DNA from: Leifsonia tongyongensis
GTDB lineage: Bacteria > Actinomycetota > Actinomycetes > Actinomycetales > Microbacteriaceae
Length of the DNA stretch: 64,000 bases
Assembly (NCBI RefSeq): GCF_010686705.1
Contig: NZ_JAAGWY010000002.1
Span: 210,001 to 274,000, forward strand
Reading direction: 5' to 3'
The notes under the pieces are model-generated. The model had not been told where the DNA came from. It did not search any database and saw only the letters and a program-made list of their open reading frames with translations. Positions 1 through 8,769 of this stretch are shown here, piece after piece; the first letter of the stretch is position 1; every line of letters begins with the position of its first letter. A program made the position numbers and the translations under genes.

Positions 1-2
1 GC

Positions 3-944
3 TCAGGGGACGAGCACGACCTTGCCGGTGACCGCGCCCGACTCGATGTCGCGATGGGCGGCAGCCACCTCGTCGAGCGGATACACGTGCGCGACGTCGA
101 TGGTGAACTCACCGCGCTCCAGCAGGCCGGCCACCACCTGGTACGCCTCGGCGCGCAACGCCTGCTCCTCGGGCGTCAGCGGCACTGGGCTGCCGCCCGC
201 CCAGGCGCGGATCCCCAGGTCGGCGGCGCGCGCGCCCGCGGCGATCGTGCCGATGTGCGAACGATCCGGCACGAGTTCGAAGGATGCGTCGAGCGCCTCG
301 TCCGTGCCCACCGCGTCGAACACCACATCCACTCCGCCCGGTGCGAGAGCGCGCACGCGCTCGGCCAGACCGGGACCGTACGTCGTCGGTATCGCGCCGA
401 GGTCGCGCATCCGCTGCTGGTTCGCTTCGCTGCCGGTCGCGATCACCGTCGCACCCCACGCGACCGCGAACTGGATGGCGGCGCTCCCGACGGCGCCCGA
501 CCCCGCATGCACCAGAAGCGTCGTGCCTTCGCCCACCTCCAGCGACTTCAGTACCTGGTAGGCGGTGCTCACCGGCGTTCCGAGGGCTGCCGCCTGCTCC
601 CAGGTGATGGATGCGGGCTTGCGCACCAGCTGGGCGGCGGATGCGACCACCTGCGTCGCATCCGCACCGTGCGCACCGCGAACGATCACCTCGTCGCCCG
701 GCGCCCACCCGGACACGGCCGAGCCCACTTCGAGGATGACGCCTGCCGCATCCGAGCCGAGCCGCCTCGGCCCGTTGAATGGCGCCGGCCGCTCGCCCGA
801 ACGCAGCTTCAGGTCGATGGGATTGATGCCGGCGGCCTTGACCTCCACGAGCACCTGATCATCGGACGGCGTCGGGTCCGGCACCTCGACAACCTCGAGG
901 ACCTCCGGTCCGCCGACCTTCTCGTATTGCACGACACGCGCCAT
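3..944 (-). CDS. NADPH:quinone oxidoreductase-like, zinc-independent MDR family
   Basis: A 313-residue medium-chain dehydrogenase/reductase, probably a soluble NAD(P)H-dependent quinone or enone reductase. The N-terminal GroES-like part (VLVEVKAAGINPIDLK, near residues 30-50) is followed by a Rossmann segment with the nucleotide-binding run HAGSGAVGSAA near residue 150. The C-terminal GAVTGKVVLV is typical of the family. The zinc-ligand cysteines of alcohol dehydrogenases are missing, which favours the quinone-reductase branch. The ATG at 942-944 was chosen because GGAGAG lies just upstream; the reading frame extends further upstream but that part looks non-coding. The stop lies at the window edge and the gene is complete. 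Substrate unknown. Confidence 0.85.
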   Translation of the reverse strand: MARVVQYEKVGGPEVLEVVEVPDPTPSDDQVLVEVKAAGINPIDLKLRSGERPAPFNGPRRLGSDAAGVILEVGSAVSGWAPGDEVIVRGAHGADATQVVASAAQLVRKPASITWEQAAALGTPVSTAYQVLKSLEVGEGTTLLVHAGSGAVGSAAIQFAVAWGATVIATGSEANQQRMRDLGAIPTTYGPGLAERVRALAPGGVDVVFDAVGTDEALDASFELVPDRSHIGTIAAGARAADLGIRAWAGGSPVPLTPEEQALRAEAYQVVAGLLERGEFTIDVAHVYPLDEVAAAHRDIESGAVTGKVVLVP

Positions 945-1100
945 GATGCTCTCCGTTTCCGTAGACCTATCCCCATGCTGACAACCCGAGGGGGTCTCTG
1001 AATAGTCCGAGATCGGCGAATCGTCCGAAATCGGCGAACCACGTGGCGACTCGCGCGCTGCCTCCCCTTTTTCGGCGGTTCTGTGACCCACACTGGGTTC

Positions 1101-1436
1101 ATGCGCATCCATGTCCCCGAGGGCGTGCCGGCGGTGGTGAGCGAAGCCATCGAGGCGGCGAACGCTCACGACACCGAGCGGTTCCTCGACGCCTTCGCGG
1201 CGACGGGGACTGTCGACGACTGGGGGCGCGTGTTCACGGGACGTGACGAGATCCGCGGATGGAGCGACCGGGAGTTCATCGGACTGCAGGTCACGCTCGA
1301 CGACCTGGTCTTCGTGGAGATCCCCGATGGAGTCGCCGTGCGAGCGCGCGTCGGCGGCGGTGGGTTCAACGGCCCATCGACGTTCACGTTCCTGGTCTCC
1401 GGCGACTCGATCGACCGGATGAGCATCACCGCCTAA
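1101..1436 (+). CDS. SnoaL/NTF2-like small protein
   Basis: A 111-residue protein with the pattern of the SnoaL/NTF2-like fold: an N-terminal helix (VSEAIEAANAHDTERFLDAF), then GTVDDWGRVFTGRDEIRGW and several beta strands. Such proteins bind or isomerise small molecules, and the role here is unknown. The ATG at 1101 is preferred to a GTG at 1083 because a CACACT element ends six bases before it, the spacing seen at other apparently leaderless genes in this window, and no ribosome-binding site is visible. It stands alone, divergent from the oxidoreductase gene. Confidence 0.7.
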   Translation: MRIHVPEGVPAVVSEAIEAANAHDTERFLDAFAATGTVDDWGRVFTGRDEIRGWSDREFIGLQVTLDDLVFVEIPDGVAVRARVGGGGFNGPSTFTFLVSGDSIDRMSITA

Positions 1437-1488
1437 GCATCACAGCCTGGCGGTCGCGGCCAGCGGTTCGCGGTGCCACGATGGATGA

Positions 1489-2067
1489 ATGGCCCACGAC
1501 CTTCACATCACCGGCGACGCCGAAGCGGATGCTCTCCTGTCCACCGACCCGCTCGCACTCCTGATCGGCATGCTGCTCGATCAGCAGATCCCGATGGAGA
1601 CCGCGTTCTCCGGTCCTGCGAAGCTCCGCGACCGGATGGGCGGCCACCTCGATGCCTCGACGATCGCGTCGTACGACCCGGACGCCTTCCTCGCCATCAT
1701 GAAGCAGCCGCCGTCGGTGCACCGTTTCCCGGGGTCCATGGCTGGGCGCATCCAGTCGATGTGTGCTGCCCTGGTGGCGGATTGGGGAGGCGACGCCGCT
1801 GCGATCTGGACGCAGGGCGATCCCGACGGCGCCGAGGTGCTCGAGCGGCTGAAGTCGCTGCCCGGGTTCGGCGAGCAGAAGGCGAAGATCTTCCTCGCGC
1901 TGCTCGGCAAGCAGTGGGGCGTCGCGGCTTCCGGCTGGCAGGACGCCTCCGCACCGTACGGCGAGACCGGCTCGTACCGGTCGGTCGCCGACATCGTCGA
2001 CCCGGAATCGCTCACGCGGGTGCGCGAGTTCAAGCGTGCCGCGAAGGCGGCGGCGAAGAACGGATGA
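1489..2067 (+). CDS. HhH-GPD family base-excision DNA glycosylase
   Basis: A 192-residue protein of the actinobacterial HhH-GPD glycosylase-like family, often mis-named HesB-related. Near the N-terminus LIGMLLDQQIPMETAF is the conserved helix. The hairpin LKSLPGFGEQKAKIFLALL near residues 122-140 is a helix-hairpin-helix (LPGxGxxKA). It is shorter than Nth or MutY and lacks a C-terminal iron-sulfur cysteine set. The expected role is excision of damaged bases, with unknown specificity. The catalytic Asp of the GPD motif could not be located with confidence. No ribosome-binding site is visible; a CACGAT hexamer sits six bases before the ATG. Confidence 0.75.
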   Translation: MAHDLHITGDAEADALLSTDPLALLIGMLLDQQIPMETAFSGPAKLRDRMGGHLDASTIASYDPDAFLAIMKQPPSVHRFPGSMAGRIQSMCAALVADWGGDAAAIWTQGDPDGAEVLERLKSLPGFGEQKAKIFLALLGKQWGVAASGWQDASAPYGETGSYRSVADIVDPESLTRVREFKRAAKAAAKNG

Positions 2068-2103
2068 GGTCCGTGCACCCTTCCGCCCGCATCCTGTCGG
2101 CAG

Positions 2104-2109
2104 TACCAT
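2104..2109 (+). promoter_or_regulatory. -10 hexamer TACCAT of a leaderless gene
   Basis: TACCAT fits the actinobacterial TANNNT consensus and ends seven bases before the ATG at 2117. Transcription would start at or next to the start codon. No ribosome-binding site is present. Confidence 0.5.
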
Positions 2110-2116
2110 CGGCCAC

Positions 2117-2554
2117 ATGACCAGCCCGCTCGCGCACCTGAACGCCTCCGACTGCGACGAGGAGGACCTCGAAGCCCCCCTCGGCAACCTGTACAGCTAC
2201 TTCGACGGAGAACGCTGGGTCGACGGAGTGGCCACCGGCGTGCGCCCGAAGAGCGACCTCGACGATTCGGCGATGGTGCAGATCGACCACCGCGACTGGT
2301 ACCCGGCCGCCGACCTTCGTGAGTCCAGCCACTACACGGCGGTCCTGGTGAACCCGGACGGCACCATCTACCGGGAGTCGATCGAGTCGCTGGCGGGCGG
2401 CAGACCCGCCCCGGCCATCCGCGACATCGGCACCTACGGAGCAGACAACCTCGCTGCCGAGTTCACACTGGAGAACAAGTCGTGGGAGCCGGGCGGCCGC
2501 GTCCTCTACCGGTATGTCGGCTCGGCCGACCTCGGCCCGTCCGCCGAGGACTGA
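2117..2554 (+). CDS. hypothetical protein, acidic N-terminus
   Basis: A 145-residue protein without a recognised domain. It has many aromatic and acidic residues (LYSYFDGERWVDGVATG, then IDHRDWYPAADLRESSHY) and no membrane segment or signal peptide. The start is the ATG at 2117, with the -10-like hexamer TACCAT at 2104-2109 and a seven-base gap, so the message is probably leaderless. Codon use and GC at third positions match the neighbours, which supports a real gene. Confidence 0.65.
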   Translation: MTSPLAHLNASDCDEEDLEAPLGNLYSYFDGERWVDGVATGVRPKSDLDDSAMVQIDHRDWYPAADLRESSHYTAVLVNPDGTIYRESIESLAGGRPAPAIRDIGTYGADNLAAEFTLENKSWEPGGRVLYRYVGSADLGPSAED

Positions 2555-2606
2555 AGATCCGGGTCGCAGGGCGGTCGGGCGTGCTGAGTCGCCGGGATCC
2601 GTGGCG

Positions 2607-3056
2607 ATGAGATCCACGAGGACGATCACGACCGACGTCGCGCGACCGCCGGCGGAGGTGTTCGCGCTGCTGGCCGACCTTCCCGGCTTCCCGCGGTGGC
2701 TCGACCCGTCGAGCACCTACCGCGCGACCGTCCAGGTGTCGGATGACCCGATCGTGAAAGGCACGACGTACACGGATGAGGTCCAGGGCATGCGCCTGCA
2801 CGGGACGGTCCGCGAATACGAGCCCGACCACCTTCTCGTCTTCCATCAGGCGCGCACGGACGGCAAGCTCGCGATCACGATCCGTTACGAACTGGCGCCG
2901 GTCGCCGGCGGCACGCGCGTCGTGCGCACCGGGGAGATCGTCACCAGCGGGTTTCTCGCGGCCGTGCATCCGATCGTCGTGAGAACGACCGTGAGAGAGA
3001 ACGAGCGGATGATGAAACGGCTGAAGGAGTACCTCGAGGGCGGCACGGTCGCGTGA
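2607..3056 (+). CDS. SRPBCC (START-like) family protein
   Basis: A 149-residue polyketide-cyclase/START-like protein. ITTDVARPPAEVFALLADL is the typical first strand and helix, followed by FPRWLDPSS and, later, a long C-terminal helix (RENERMMKRLKEYLE) that closes the hydrophobic cavity. Members bind hydrophobic ligands; the ligand is unknown. Start taken at the ATG at 2607 (an in-frame GTG at 2601 is possible). It lies about 50 bases after the preceding hypothetical gene and may be co-transcribed. Confidence 0.75.
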   Translation: MRSTRTITTDVARPPAEVFALLADLPGFPRWLDPSSTYRATVQVSDDPIVKGTTYTDEVQGMRLHGTVREYEPDHLLVFHQARTDGKLAITIRYELAPVAGGTRVVRTGEIVTSGFLAAVHPIVVRTTVRENERMMKRLKEYLEGGTVA

Positions 3057-3173
3057 CCGGCCGGCGCGGCGGGGTTGGCCGGCGAGCTGGGGTTGGCCCG
3101 CGCTCTGGGGCTCGTGGCAGGGATGCGCGCCTCACTAACCTGTGGATGCCCTGAGTCCGACGAAAGGCTCCGC

Positions 3174-3773
3174 ATGACCGACGCCCGCGCTCCCGAAGCC
3201 GGCTGGTATCCCGACCCCACCGGGGGTCTGGGCCAGCGCTGGTGGACGGGACTCTCGTGGAGCGACCACACGCGGCAGCCGTCACCGGGCATCGCAGAGA
3301 TCATCTCGTCGGGCGACGAGGGCGCAGGTCTCGAAGCCGGACGCGCGAATCGCGGCGATGAGGGCGATGAGGACGATGAGGACGACGAGGATGACGATTA
3401 TCTCCCGCTCAGGGGCCGTCGGCCGGGCGCGGATGTCGTCGGCCGAAGGCACCTGCGCAACGTGCTCGCCTACCGCAGCCTCAACCTCGGGGCGACGTCG
3501 GCCATGCTGTTCGTCGTCACCGTCGTGCTCGCCGACCTGGCCTGGCGGATGCCTCCGTTCGGCGCGGTGGGATGGGTCGCCGTCGCGTTCTCCCTCATCG
3601 GCACCGGTGTCGCAGTCGCGGCGATCCTCTTCGCGGCCGTCAGCTTCTTCCGCGTCCCGACCTACCGTGGCCTCGGGCCCGGCCTGACCGGGCTCGCCTT
3701 CGGCCTCGTCTTCACCTTCTCGATCCCGCTGGCCGGCCTCGCCCTGCAGCTCGTGCTCGCCACGTTCGGCTGA
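3174..3773 (+). CDS. DUF2510 domain membrane protein
   Basis: A 199-residue protein that starts with a DUF2510 motif (GWYPDPTGGLGQRWWTGLSW, residues 9-28). A very acidic linker (runs of D and E around residues 60-80) and three or four hydrophobic segments in the C-terminal half follow. DUF2510 is a short actinobacterial domain at the cytoplasmic N-terminus of many membrane proteins; its function is unknown. Start at the ATG 3174 with AAAGG upstream, and a -10-like TAACCT at 3136-3141. The acidic stretch comes from a GAYGAN-rich DNA run around 3358-3400. Confidence 0.75.
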   Translation: MTDARAPEAGWYPDPTGGLGQRWWTGLSWSDHTRQPSPGIAEIISSGDEGAGLEAGRANRGDEGDEDDEDDEDDDYLPLRGRRPGADVVGRRHLRNVLAYRSLNLGATSAMLFVVTVVLADLAWRMPPFGAVGWVAVAFSLIGTGVAVAAILFAAVSFFRVPTYRGLGPGLTGLAFGLVFTFSIPLAGLALQLVLATFG

Positions 3774-3857
3774 GCGCGCGAGCCTCTAGCCACCGCGGGC
3801 ACGGCCCCGCTACCGTGTATCCCAACCGTGCTGCACGGCGACCTGCGGAGGTGTCCG

Positions 3858-4940
3858 ATGGGCAAGAACCTGGTGATCTGTCTCGACGGAACAGGCGCTC
3901 AGCCGCGCGCGACAGGCGACTCGAACGTCATCAAAGTGTTCTCGATGCTCGACCTGAGCGATCCGGACAAGCAGATCGCGTACTACGACCCCGGCGTCGG
4001 TACGTTCGCATCTGCCGCATCCTGGAGCGTCGTCGCCCGCGCCCTGTCGCGGCTCGGCGGTCTCGCGTTCGGCAACGGCCTGCGCCAGAACCTGGGCGAG
4101 GCGTACACCTGGCTCATGCAGGAGTGGAACCCCGGCGACCGCATCTACCTGTTCGGGTTCAGCCGCGGCGCCTACACGGCGCGCGCACTGTCGGGGATGC
4201 TCCGCACCATCGGCCTGCTGTATCCCGGCTCGGAGAACCTCGTCCCGTACGCGGTCGCCGAGTTCGCCCGCCGGCGCGGCGACGACAAGGACCACTGGGC
4301 CGACATCGACGAGTTCTCGGGCAACTTCTCCCGCAAGGTCACCCGCGATCGGACGACCGTGCCCATCGCCTACCTGGGTGCCTTCGACACCGTGAAGGCG
4401 GCCGGTCTCCTGAAATGGGACATCAAGTGGCCGTACACGCGGAAGCTCGTGAACGACGCCCGCGTGCGTCACGCCGTGTCGATCGACGAGAAGCGCAGGC
4501 CGTTCCGCGAATATCTCGTGACCCCGACCGACGATTCCCGCCTCGAGGAGGTCTGGTTCGCTGGTGTCCACACGGATGTCGGCGGAACGTTCCCCGACGA
4601 CCCGCGCCTCTCGACCGTCTCGCTCAAGTGGATCGTCGAGGGAGCGATCGAAGAAGGGATGCTCGTCGAACCCGCCGCGTACGCGAAAGCCTGCGCGGTG
4701 AGCGCGGACAACGTCAACGGGATCATCCACACGAACCCGTGGATCTACAAGATCCTCATCGACCGCAAGCGGCCGATCCCGGCGGATGCGGTCCTGCATT
4801 CGAGCGTGCGCGCCCGCATCGAGGGTGCCGGTCTCTACGCACCGCACCTGACCCAGACCCCACAGTGGGCCGACCCCACCTGGGAGACCCTGATGGTGCT
4901 TCCCGCCCAGCCTGCGCCGGCGTCGCCTACGGCACCGTGA
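3858..4940 (+). CDS. DUF2235 alpha/beta hydrolase (Tle1/T6SS-lipase-like fold)
   Basis: A 360-residue DUF2235 protein. The N-terminal strand KNLVICLDGTG is diagnostic. The nucleophile elbow GFSRGAYTAR has Ser102; likely partners are Asp177 (AFDTVK) and His238 (GVHTDVGG). Members are alpha/beta hydrolases, some of which are phospholipase effectors of type VI secretion, but this protein has no signal peptide and no secretion system lies nearby. A cytoplasmic lipid or ester hydrolase is therefore only an inference. Start at the ATG 3858 with GGAGG upstream and TACCGT at 3811-3816 as a possible -10. Its end overlaps the convergent MBL-fold gene by 14 bases. Confidence 0.85.
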   Translation: MGKNLVICLDGTGAQPRATGDSNVIKVFSMLDLSDPDKQIAYYDPGVGTFASAASWSVVARALSRLGGLAFGNGLRQNLGEAYTWLMQEWNPGDRIYLFGFSRGAYTARALSGMLRTIGLLYPGSENLVPYAVAEFARRRGDDKDHWADIDEFSGNFSRKVTRDRTTVPIAYLGAFDTVKAAGLLKWDIKWPYTRKLVNDARVRHAVSIDEKRRPFREYLVTPTDDSRLEEVWFAGVHTDVGGTFPDDPRLSTVSLKWIVEGAIEEGMLVEPAAYAKACAVSADNVNGIIHTNPWIYKILIDRKRPIPADAVLHSSVRARIEGAGLYAPHLTQTPQWADPTWETLMVLPAQPAPASPTAP

Positions 4941-6327
4941 ACGTCACCTGACTCCACAGCTGCCCGGGGCCGACCTCGATCTGCGGAGTATCGGCGACCG
5001 GAGCATCCGCCCTGATCAGGTGCACCTTGTGTTCGGCGAGCGCCGCGAGCAGCTCCGCTTTCGGAATCGTGTCCGCCCATTTCTTGACGAGCCCCCACGG
5101 CAGCATCGCGTAGGCGCCGTCGCCGAGCACCGATTCCACGAACGATTTCGGCGTCGCGTTGTGCGACCCGTGGTGGCCGATCTTGTAGAACGCCACGTTG
5201 CTCACCAGCTCGCGGGACGCCGCATCGTCGAGCACGTGCTCCCACGCCCCCTCCTGGGAGTCGCCGACGAACAGCAGTCGCGTCCCCGCCACGTCGAGCA
5301 CGAAATACACGCTCGTGTTGTTGACGGAGCGTTCGAGCACAGCAGCCGCGCCGAGCAGCGCCTCGTCGCTCGTCGCAAGCTGCGACAGGCGAAGGGATGC
5401 GCGCGCCTTGGTGAGCTCAGCCGGGAGCTCGTCGTGTTCGTCATCGGGAACCACGTAGATCGCCGGGAACAGCGCGGGCGTGTCGTCATCGTCGAGTCCC
5501 TGGTCGGGGTCGAGTTGCAGCCACTCCGCCGACGCGGGTGGGTTCATGAGCGACAGCTGCTTCGGGTCGCGGGAGGGCCCGAGGATGTGGATGCTCACCC
5601 CGTCGATCGGCGTCGGGAGGACGTTCTTCGCCGGGTCGCGGTCGGGCGCGAAGAAGATGTCGTGCGTCGGCTCCAGGAAGTGCTGGCCGTTCCGGTGCAG
5701 CAGCCGGTCGGTGGCCGCCGCGTTGCCCATCGAGTTGATCGCGAACGAATTGGCCAGCGAGAGAGCATCCGTGAAGCCGTTGCCGCGGCGTTCCCGTCGC
5801 TTGGCGGTCGCCTCGATGATCCCGTTCAGTTTCGTCGCCGTCGACACGAGCGAGTTGCGCAGCGCCTGCGCGTCCTTGTCGGCCGTGTCCTCGACGAACG
5901 GGACGATCACCTCGCCGACATCGACCGACTCCCAGTCGGGGACCGCGAAGCCGGTGATGTGGTCCTGGTGGTGATGGGTTGCGACGACGACGTCCAAGCG
6001 CGGGGGAGTGCCCGTCGGCGTGACCTCGGCGAGGTCGGCGATGACCGCCTTCACGACCTCGGCGATCGTGCGGGACACGCCGTCCACCTTTGCGCGGCCC
6101 TGGCTGTGGACGCCGCAGTCCACGAGCATCCGCCAGACCTGGTCGCCCCGGCTCACGGTCACGACGAAGCAGTCGCCGAAGCCGACGTTGTACATGCGGA
6201 CCGAGACGGTGGTCTCCGTTTTTGTCGTGGCGGTAGGCGTTGCCTCGGTGCCCGGGCTTGTCGTGCTGGCAGTCGCATCGGCGGCGGTCGCCGCAGCTGC
6301 CGTCGTCACAGCGGTGGCTTCAGACAT
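4927..6327 (-). CDS. ComEC-like metallo-beta-lactamase-fold hydrolase
   Basis: A 466-residue soluble MBL-fold protein like the C-terminal domain of ComEC. It starts with an Ala/Thr-rich tail of about 40 residues, then VRMYNVGFGDCFVVTV (MxxVGxGDxxL-like strand) and the metal-binding THHHQDH with His118, His120, Asp122 and His123. LLFVGDSQEGAWEHVL and KIGHHGSHNATPKSF supply the further Asp and His ligands seen in this group. It lacks ComEC transmembrane segments. Likely a phosphodiesterase or nuclease; substrate unknown. The start ATG (6325-6327) overlaps the end of the upstream metallopeptidase gene by eight bases, so the two are translationally coupled. Confidence 0.8.
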   Translation of the reverse strand: MSEATAVTTAAAATAADATASTTSPGTEATPTATTKTETTVSVRMYNVGFGDCFVVTVSRGDQVWRMLVDCGVHSQGRAKVDGVSRTIAEVVKAVIADLAEVTPTGTPPRLDVVVATHHHQDHITGFAVPDWESVDVGEVIVPFVEDTADKDAQALRNSLVSTATKLNGIIEATAKRRERRGNGFTDALSLANSFAINSMGNAAATDRLLHRNGQHFLEPTHDIFFAPDRDPAKNVLPTPIDGVSIHILGPSRDPKQLSLMNPPASAEWLQLDPDQGLDDDDTPALFPAIYVVPDDEHDELPAELTKARASLRLSQLATSDEALLGAAAVLERSVNNTSVYFVLDVAGTRLLFVGDSQEGAWEHVLDDAASRELVSNVAFYKIGHHGSHNATPKSFVESVLGDGAYAMLPWGLVKKWADTIPKAELLAALAEHKVHLIRADAPVADTPQIEVGPGQLWSQVTFTVP

Positions 6328-8473
6328 GACCCGCCCCCTGCCCGCGGTGGCGGTGCGCATGGCGCGCCTTCCGCGCCGCCGCCTGTTTCGCGTCGATCAG
6401 CAACTGCAGTTCCTGGTCGGCGTGGAGTTGCGCGAAGGTGAGCCGCAGCTGCGACGGCTGGTCCGTCCAGGCGGCCAGCGCATCCGCCGAGGTGACCTGG
6501 TCGCTCCAGTTCTGCAGCCCCTTGGCGCGCTTCTGCCCGATCTCGTTGCAGGATTGCGCGAACGCCTGGACCTCATCCGCGAACGGATGCCCTTCGAACG
6601 TCTGCGGGTCGTCCAGCGCCTTCGCGTTCACGAGCGGCAGCGGTTTCAGCACGAGGTGTACGACCTCGCCGTCGACCCGTGCGATCACCGTGGTCCCTGA
6701 GCGGATGGGCACCCGCTTGTCGCGCGGAAGGTTCTGGTCTTCGAGCTCTTCGTGACGTTGAGCGAATTGTGCCACCACGATCGGGCGCGGCTGCAGGTCG
6801 GACGCCTGCACGTACACCGCGTGGACTCCGACGAGTTCCAGTCTCAGGTCGGGGTCGAGACCGAGTTCGTGAGCGTGCGCCTTGCCCCAGGCGAGCAGGT
6901 CCACAGCTGTCGTGGAGTTGTGTTCGGCCGACGGAGCCTCAGGTGGAGCATCCGCGTCGATCGACACGACTTCGGGGTCGTCGTCTTCCGCACTCAACAC
7001 CATCGTCGACGCCTCCCCGTAGGTGTCGAGGTTGCGGGTGGCGTCTTCGATGAGCGGTGCGAGGTCGACCCGGTGGTCGCCGACCGTGAGGCTGAGCGGC
7101 GCGGGAGGCGTCGGCCAGACCAGCGAAGCCTCCGCGAGGGAGGAGACTGCCGGCGGGTAGATGCCCCGGCGGCGGAGCGCCTCGACGAGGTTCGTGCGGA
7201 GGTGCAACGCGTCGTCGGGGTAGAGCGCGCGGTCGGCCGTAACGATGCCGCGCACCACATCCCCGAAGGTCACATCGACGACCGGCAGGTATTCGAAGGC
7301 GCGCACGACCATCCCGAGCAGCCGGTCCGCGTTGCGGATGGCTTCGACCGTCACGCGCTTGACCAGGTCGGGCGGGAGCGCCCCAGGGGGCAGCACGCCT
7401 GTGCCGCCGGTCGCGATGCGGCGCAGGTCCGAGATCTGTTCGATGTAGGTGTCGAGGTAGGCGTCGAAGACCGCCGCCACGAAGCAGGATCCGCGTTCGT
7501 GCGGTTCGGTCGCGTTGAGGAACTGTTTCGGCGTGCGCGGCGACCCGAGCGCCGAGCGTAGCGCAGCGCCACGCCCCGTGGATTCGCCGAACTCGAGGGC
7601 CAGGTCGAGCAGTGCCGAGCCCTTCTTGAGCTCACCACGCGAGTTGGCGACCGCCTCGGAGACCACTTCGGGAAACAGGAAGTGGTGGAACAGCGCGACC
7701 AGGTCGGCGAACGCCTCATGCCACGCGAACACGTCCGGGTTGGTCGCCTCGGAGAAATACTTGCGGATGCGGTGCACGATCGCGTGCGTCACCTCATGTG
7801 CGACCACATCGACACTCAGGCACGTGAACATCACCTGGCCCGGCAGGTTCGCTCCCGGGTCGCGCTCGTCGGCGCGGTAGTAGCCGAAGAGCACCGCGCG
7901 ACGCTCAGGGTCGAAGAACGCGTTGCGGTCTTCGAAGGCGTGGGGCACGATCCGCAGCTCCCGGCCGCCGCGCCACCGGAACCGCCGCCCCCCGAACCGC
8001 TCGAACCGCTCGATCACACTCATCGCCACGGCGTACACGACCTGCTGGTGCGTGCGCGGATCGGATTCGGAAGGAGTCAACCCGCTCTGCGCGAGGATCG
8101 ACGGATCGTTCAGATCGACCGGCCGGTACCAGACGTCGTGAGCCGCATCGAAGTCGACCACCTGGATGAGCTCACCCGACGGCCCCGGGTCGAGCCCCCG
8201 TTCGAACGGGATGTCCAGGGTGAGGAACCGGCCCGAGAGCCGCGTCGACATCGGGTCGAAAGCGTAGGTGCGGAGGAGCCGTCGGTTGGGAAGGCGGATC
8301 GGTGGGGTGTTGCGGGGGCGTTGTGGGGGTTCGGCTGCGGTCTTCGCACGGGCTTTCGCGGGTGGATGCGCGTGCTCGTGTTCGTGCACGGGTTTCTGTT
8401 CCCGTTCCGGTGGCTCCGCTTCGGCGCCGTCGACTGTGTGGTTTGCCGCGTCGTCGAGAGTTGAATCCCCCAT
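6320..8473 (-). CDS. gluzincin-type zinc metallopeptidase, intracellular
   Basis: A 717-residue protein with a gluzincin active site. VVAHEVTHAI carries His226, Glu227 and His230. WHEAFADLVALF, about 23 residues on, gives the third ligand Glu253 and Asp257. This HExxH...E(A)xxD arrangement resembles thermolysin-type (M4-like) and related intracellular gluzincins. There is no signal peptide or propeptide; the first 60 residues are charged and Pro/His-rich and look disordered. The region after about residue 400 has no recognised domain. Start at the ATG 8471-8473 with GGAAGAGGG upstream. It is first in an operon with the MBL-fold gene, so the pair probably acts on one substrate or pathway, not identified here. 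Confidence 0.75.
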   Translation of the reverse strand: MGDSTLDDAANHTVDGAEAEPPEREQKPVHEHEHAHPPAKARAKTAAEPPQRPRNTPPIRLPNRRLLRTYAFDPMSTRLSGRFLTLDIPFERGLDPGPSGELIQVVDFDAAHDVWYRPVDLNDPSILAQSGLTPSESDPRTHQQVVYAVAMSVIERFERFGGRRFRWRGGRELRIVPHAFEDRNAFFDPERRAVLFGYYRADERDPGANLPGQVMFTCLSVDVVAHEVTHAIVHRIRKYFSEATNPDVFAWHEAFADLVALFHHFLFPEVVSEAVANSRGELKKGSALLDLALEFGESTGRGAALRSALGSPRTPKQFLNATEPHERGSCFVAAVFDAYLDTYIEQISDLRRIATGGTGVLPPGALPPDLVKRVTVEAIRNADRLLGMVVRAFEYLPVVDVTFGDVVRGIVTADRALYPDDALHLRTNLVEALRRRGIYPPAVSSLAEASLVWPTPPAPLSLTVGDHRVDLAPLIEDATRNLDTYGEASTMVLSAEDDDPEVVSIDADAPPEAPSAEHNSTTAVDLLAWGKAHAHELGLDPDLRLELVGVHAVYVQASDLQPRPIVVAQFAQRHEELEDQNLPRDKRVPIRSGTTVIARVDGEVVHLVLKPLPLVNAKALDDPQTFEGHPFADEVQAFAQSCNEIGQKRAKGLQNWSDQVTSADALAAWTDQPSQLRLTFAQLHADQELQLLIDAKQAAARKARHAHRHRGQGAGHV

Positions 8474-8769
8474 GATGCCCTCTTCCGCTCATCCTCAGCC
8501 GTGAGTGTTGCTCAAGAAGTGCTGTCTCGATCATGGCGCGGGTCCAAGGGTTTTGGGAAGGAGGGAACGAGTGTGGCCTTGAGTGTTGGCGCCTGTGACC
8601 GCCGCCGGAGCGGGCAGTTGCGCACTAGTCGGGTGGCTCCGGACACGCGATCTGGGGGTCGAGTTAGCGGTGCAAGGGGATTAGCGTCACAATTGCTTGC
8701 ATTTTTCGAGGCCCGGTGGCGTCTGCCAGATCGAGCCCAGCGGATCCGGATGCAGCAGAGAGCCATCCA
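8474..8769. other. intergenic region at the edge of an AT-richer patch
   Basis: Divergent intergenic stretch between the metallopeptidase gene and the HNH gene. The left part should hold the promoter of the metallopeptidase operon. From about 8650 on the base composition falls towards that of the HNH gene. No convincing reading frame, repeat or RNA gene was seen. Confidence 0.5.

Noticed and set aside
5020-6441. 473-codon plus-strand frame opposite the MBL-fold gene
   Set aside because: Arg/Val-rich shadow product without motifs; the minus-strand frame has the THHHQDH metal site.
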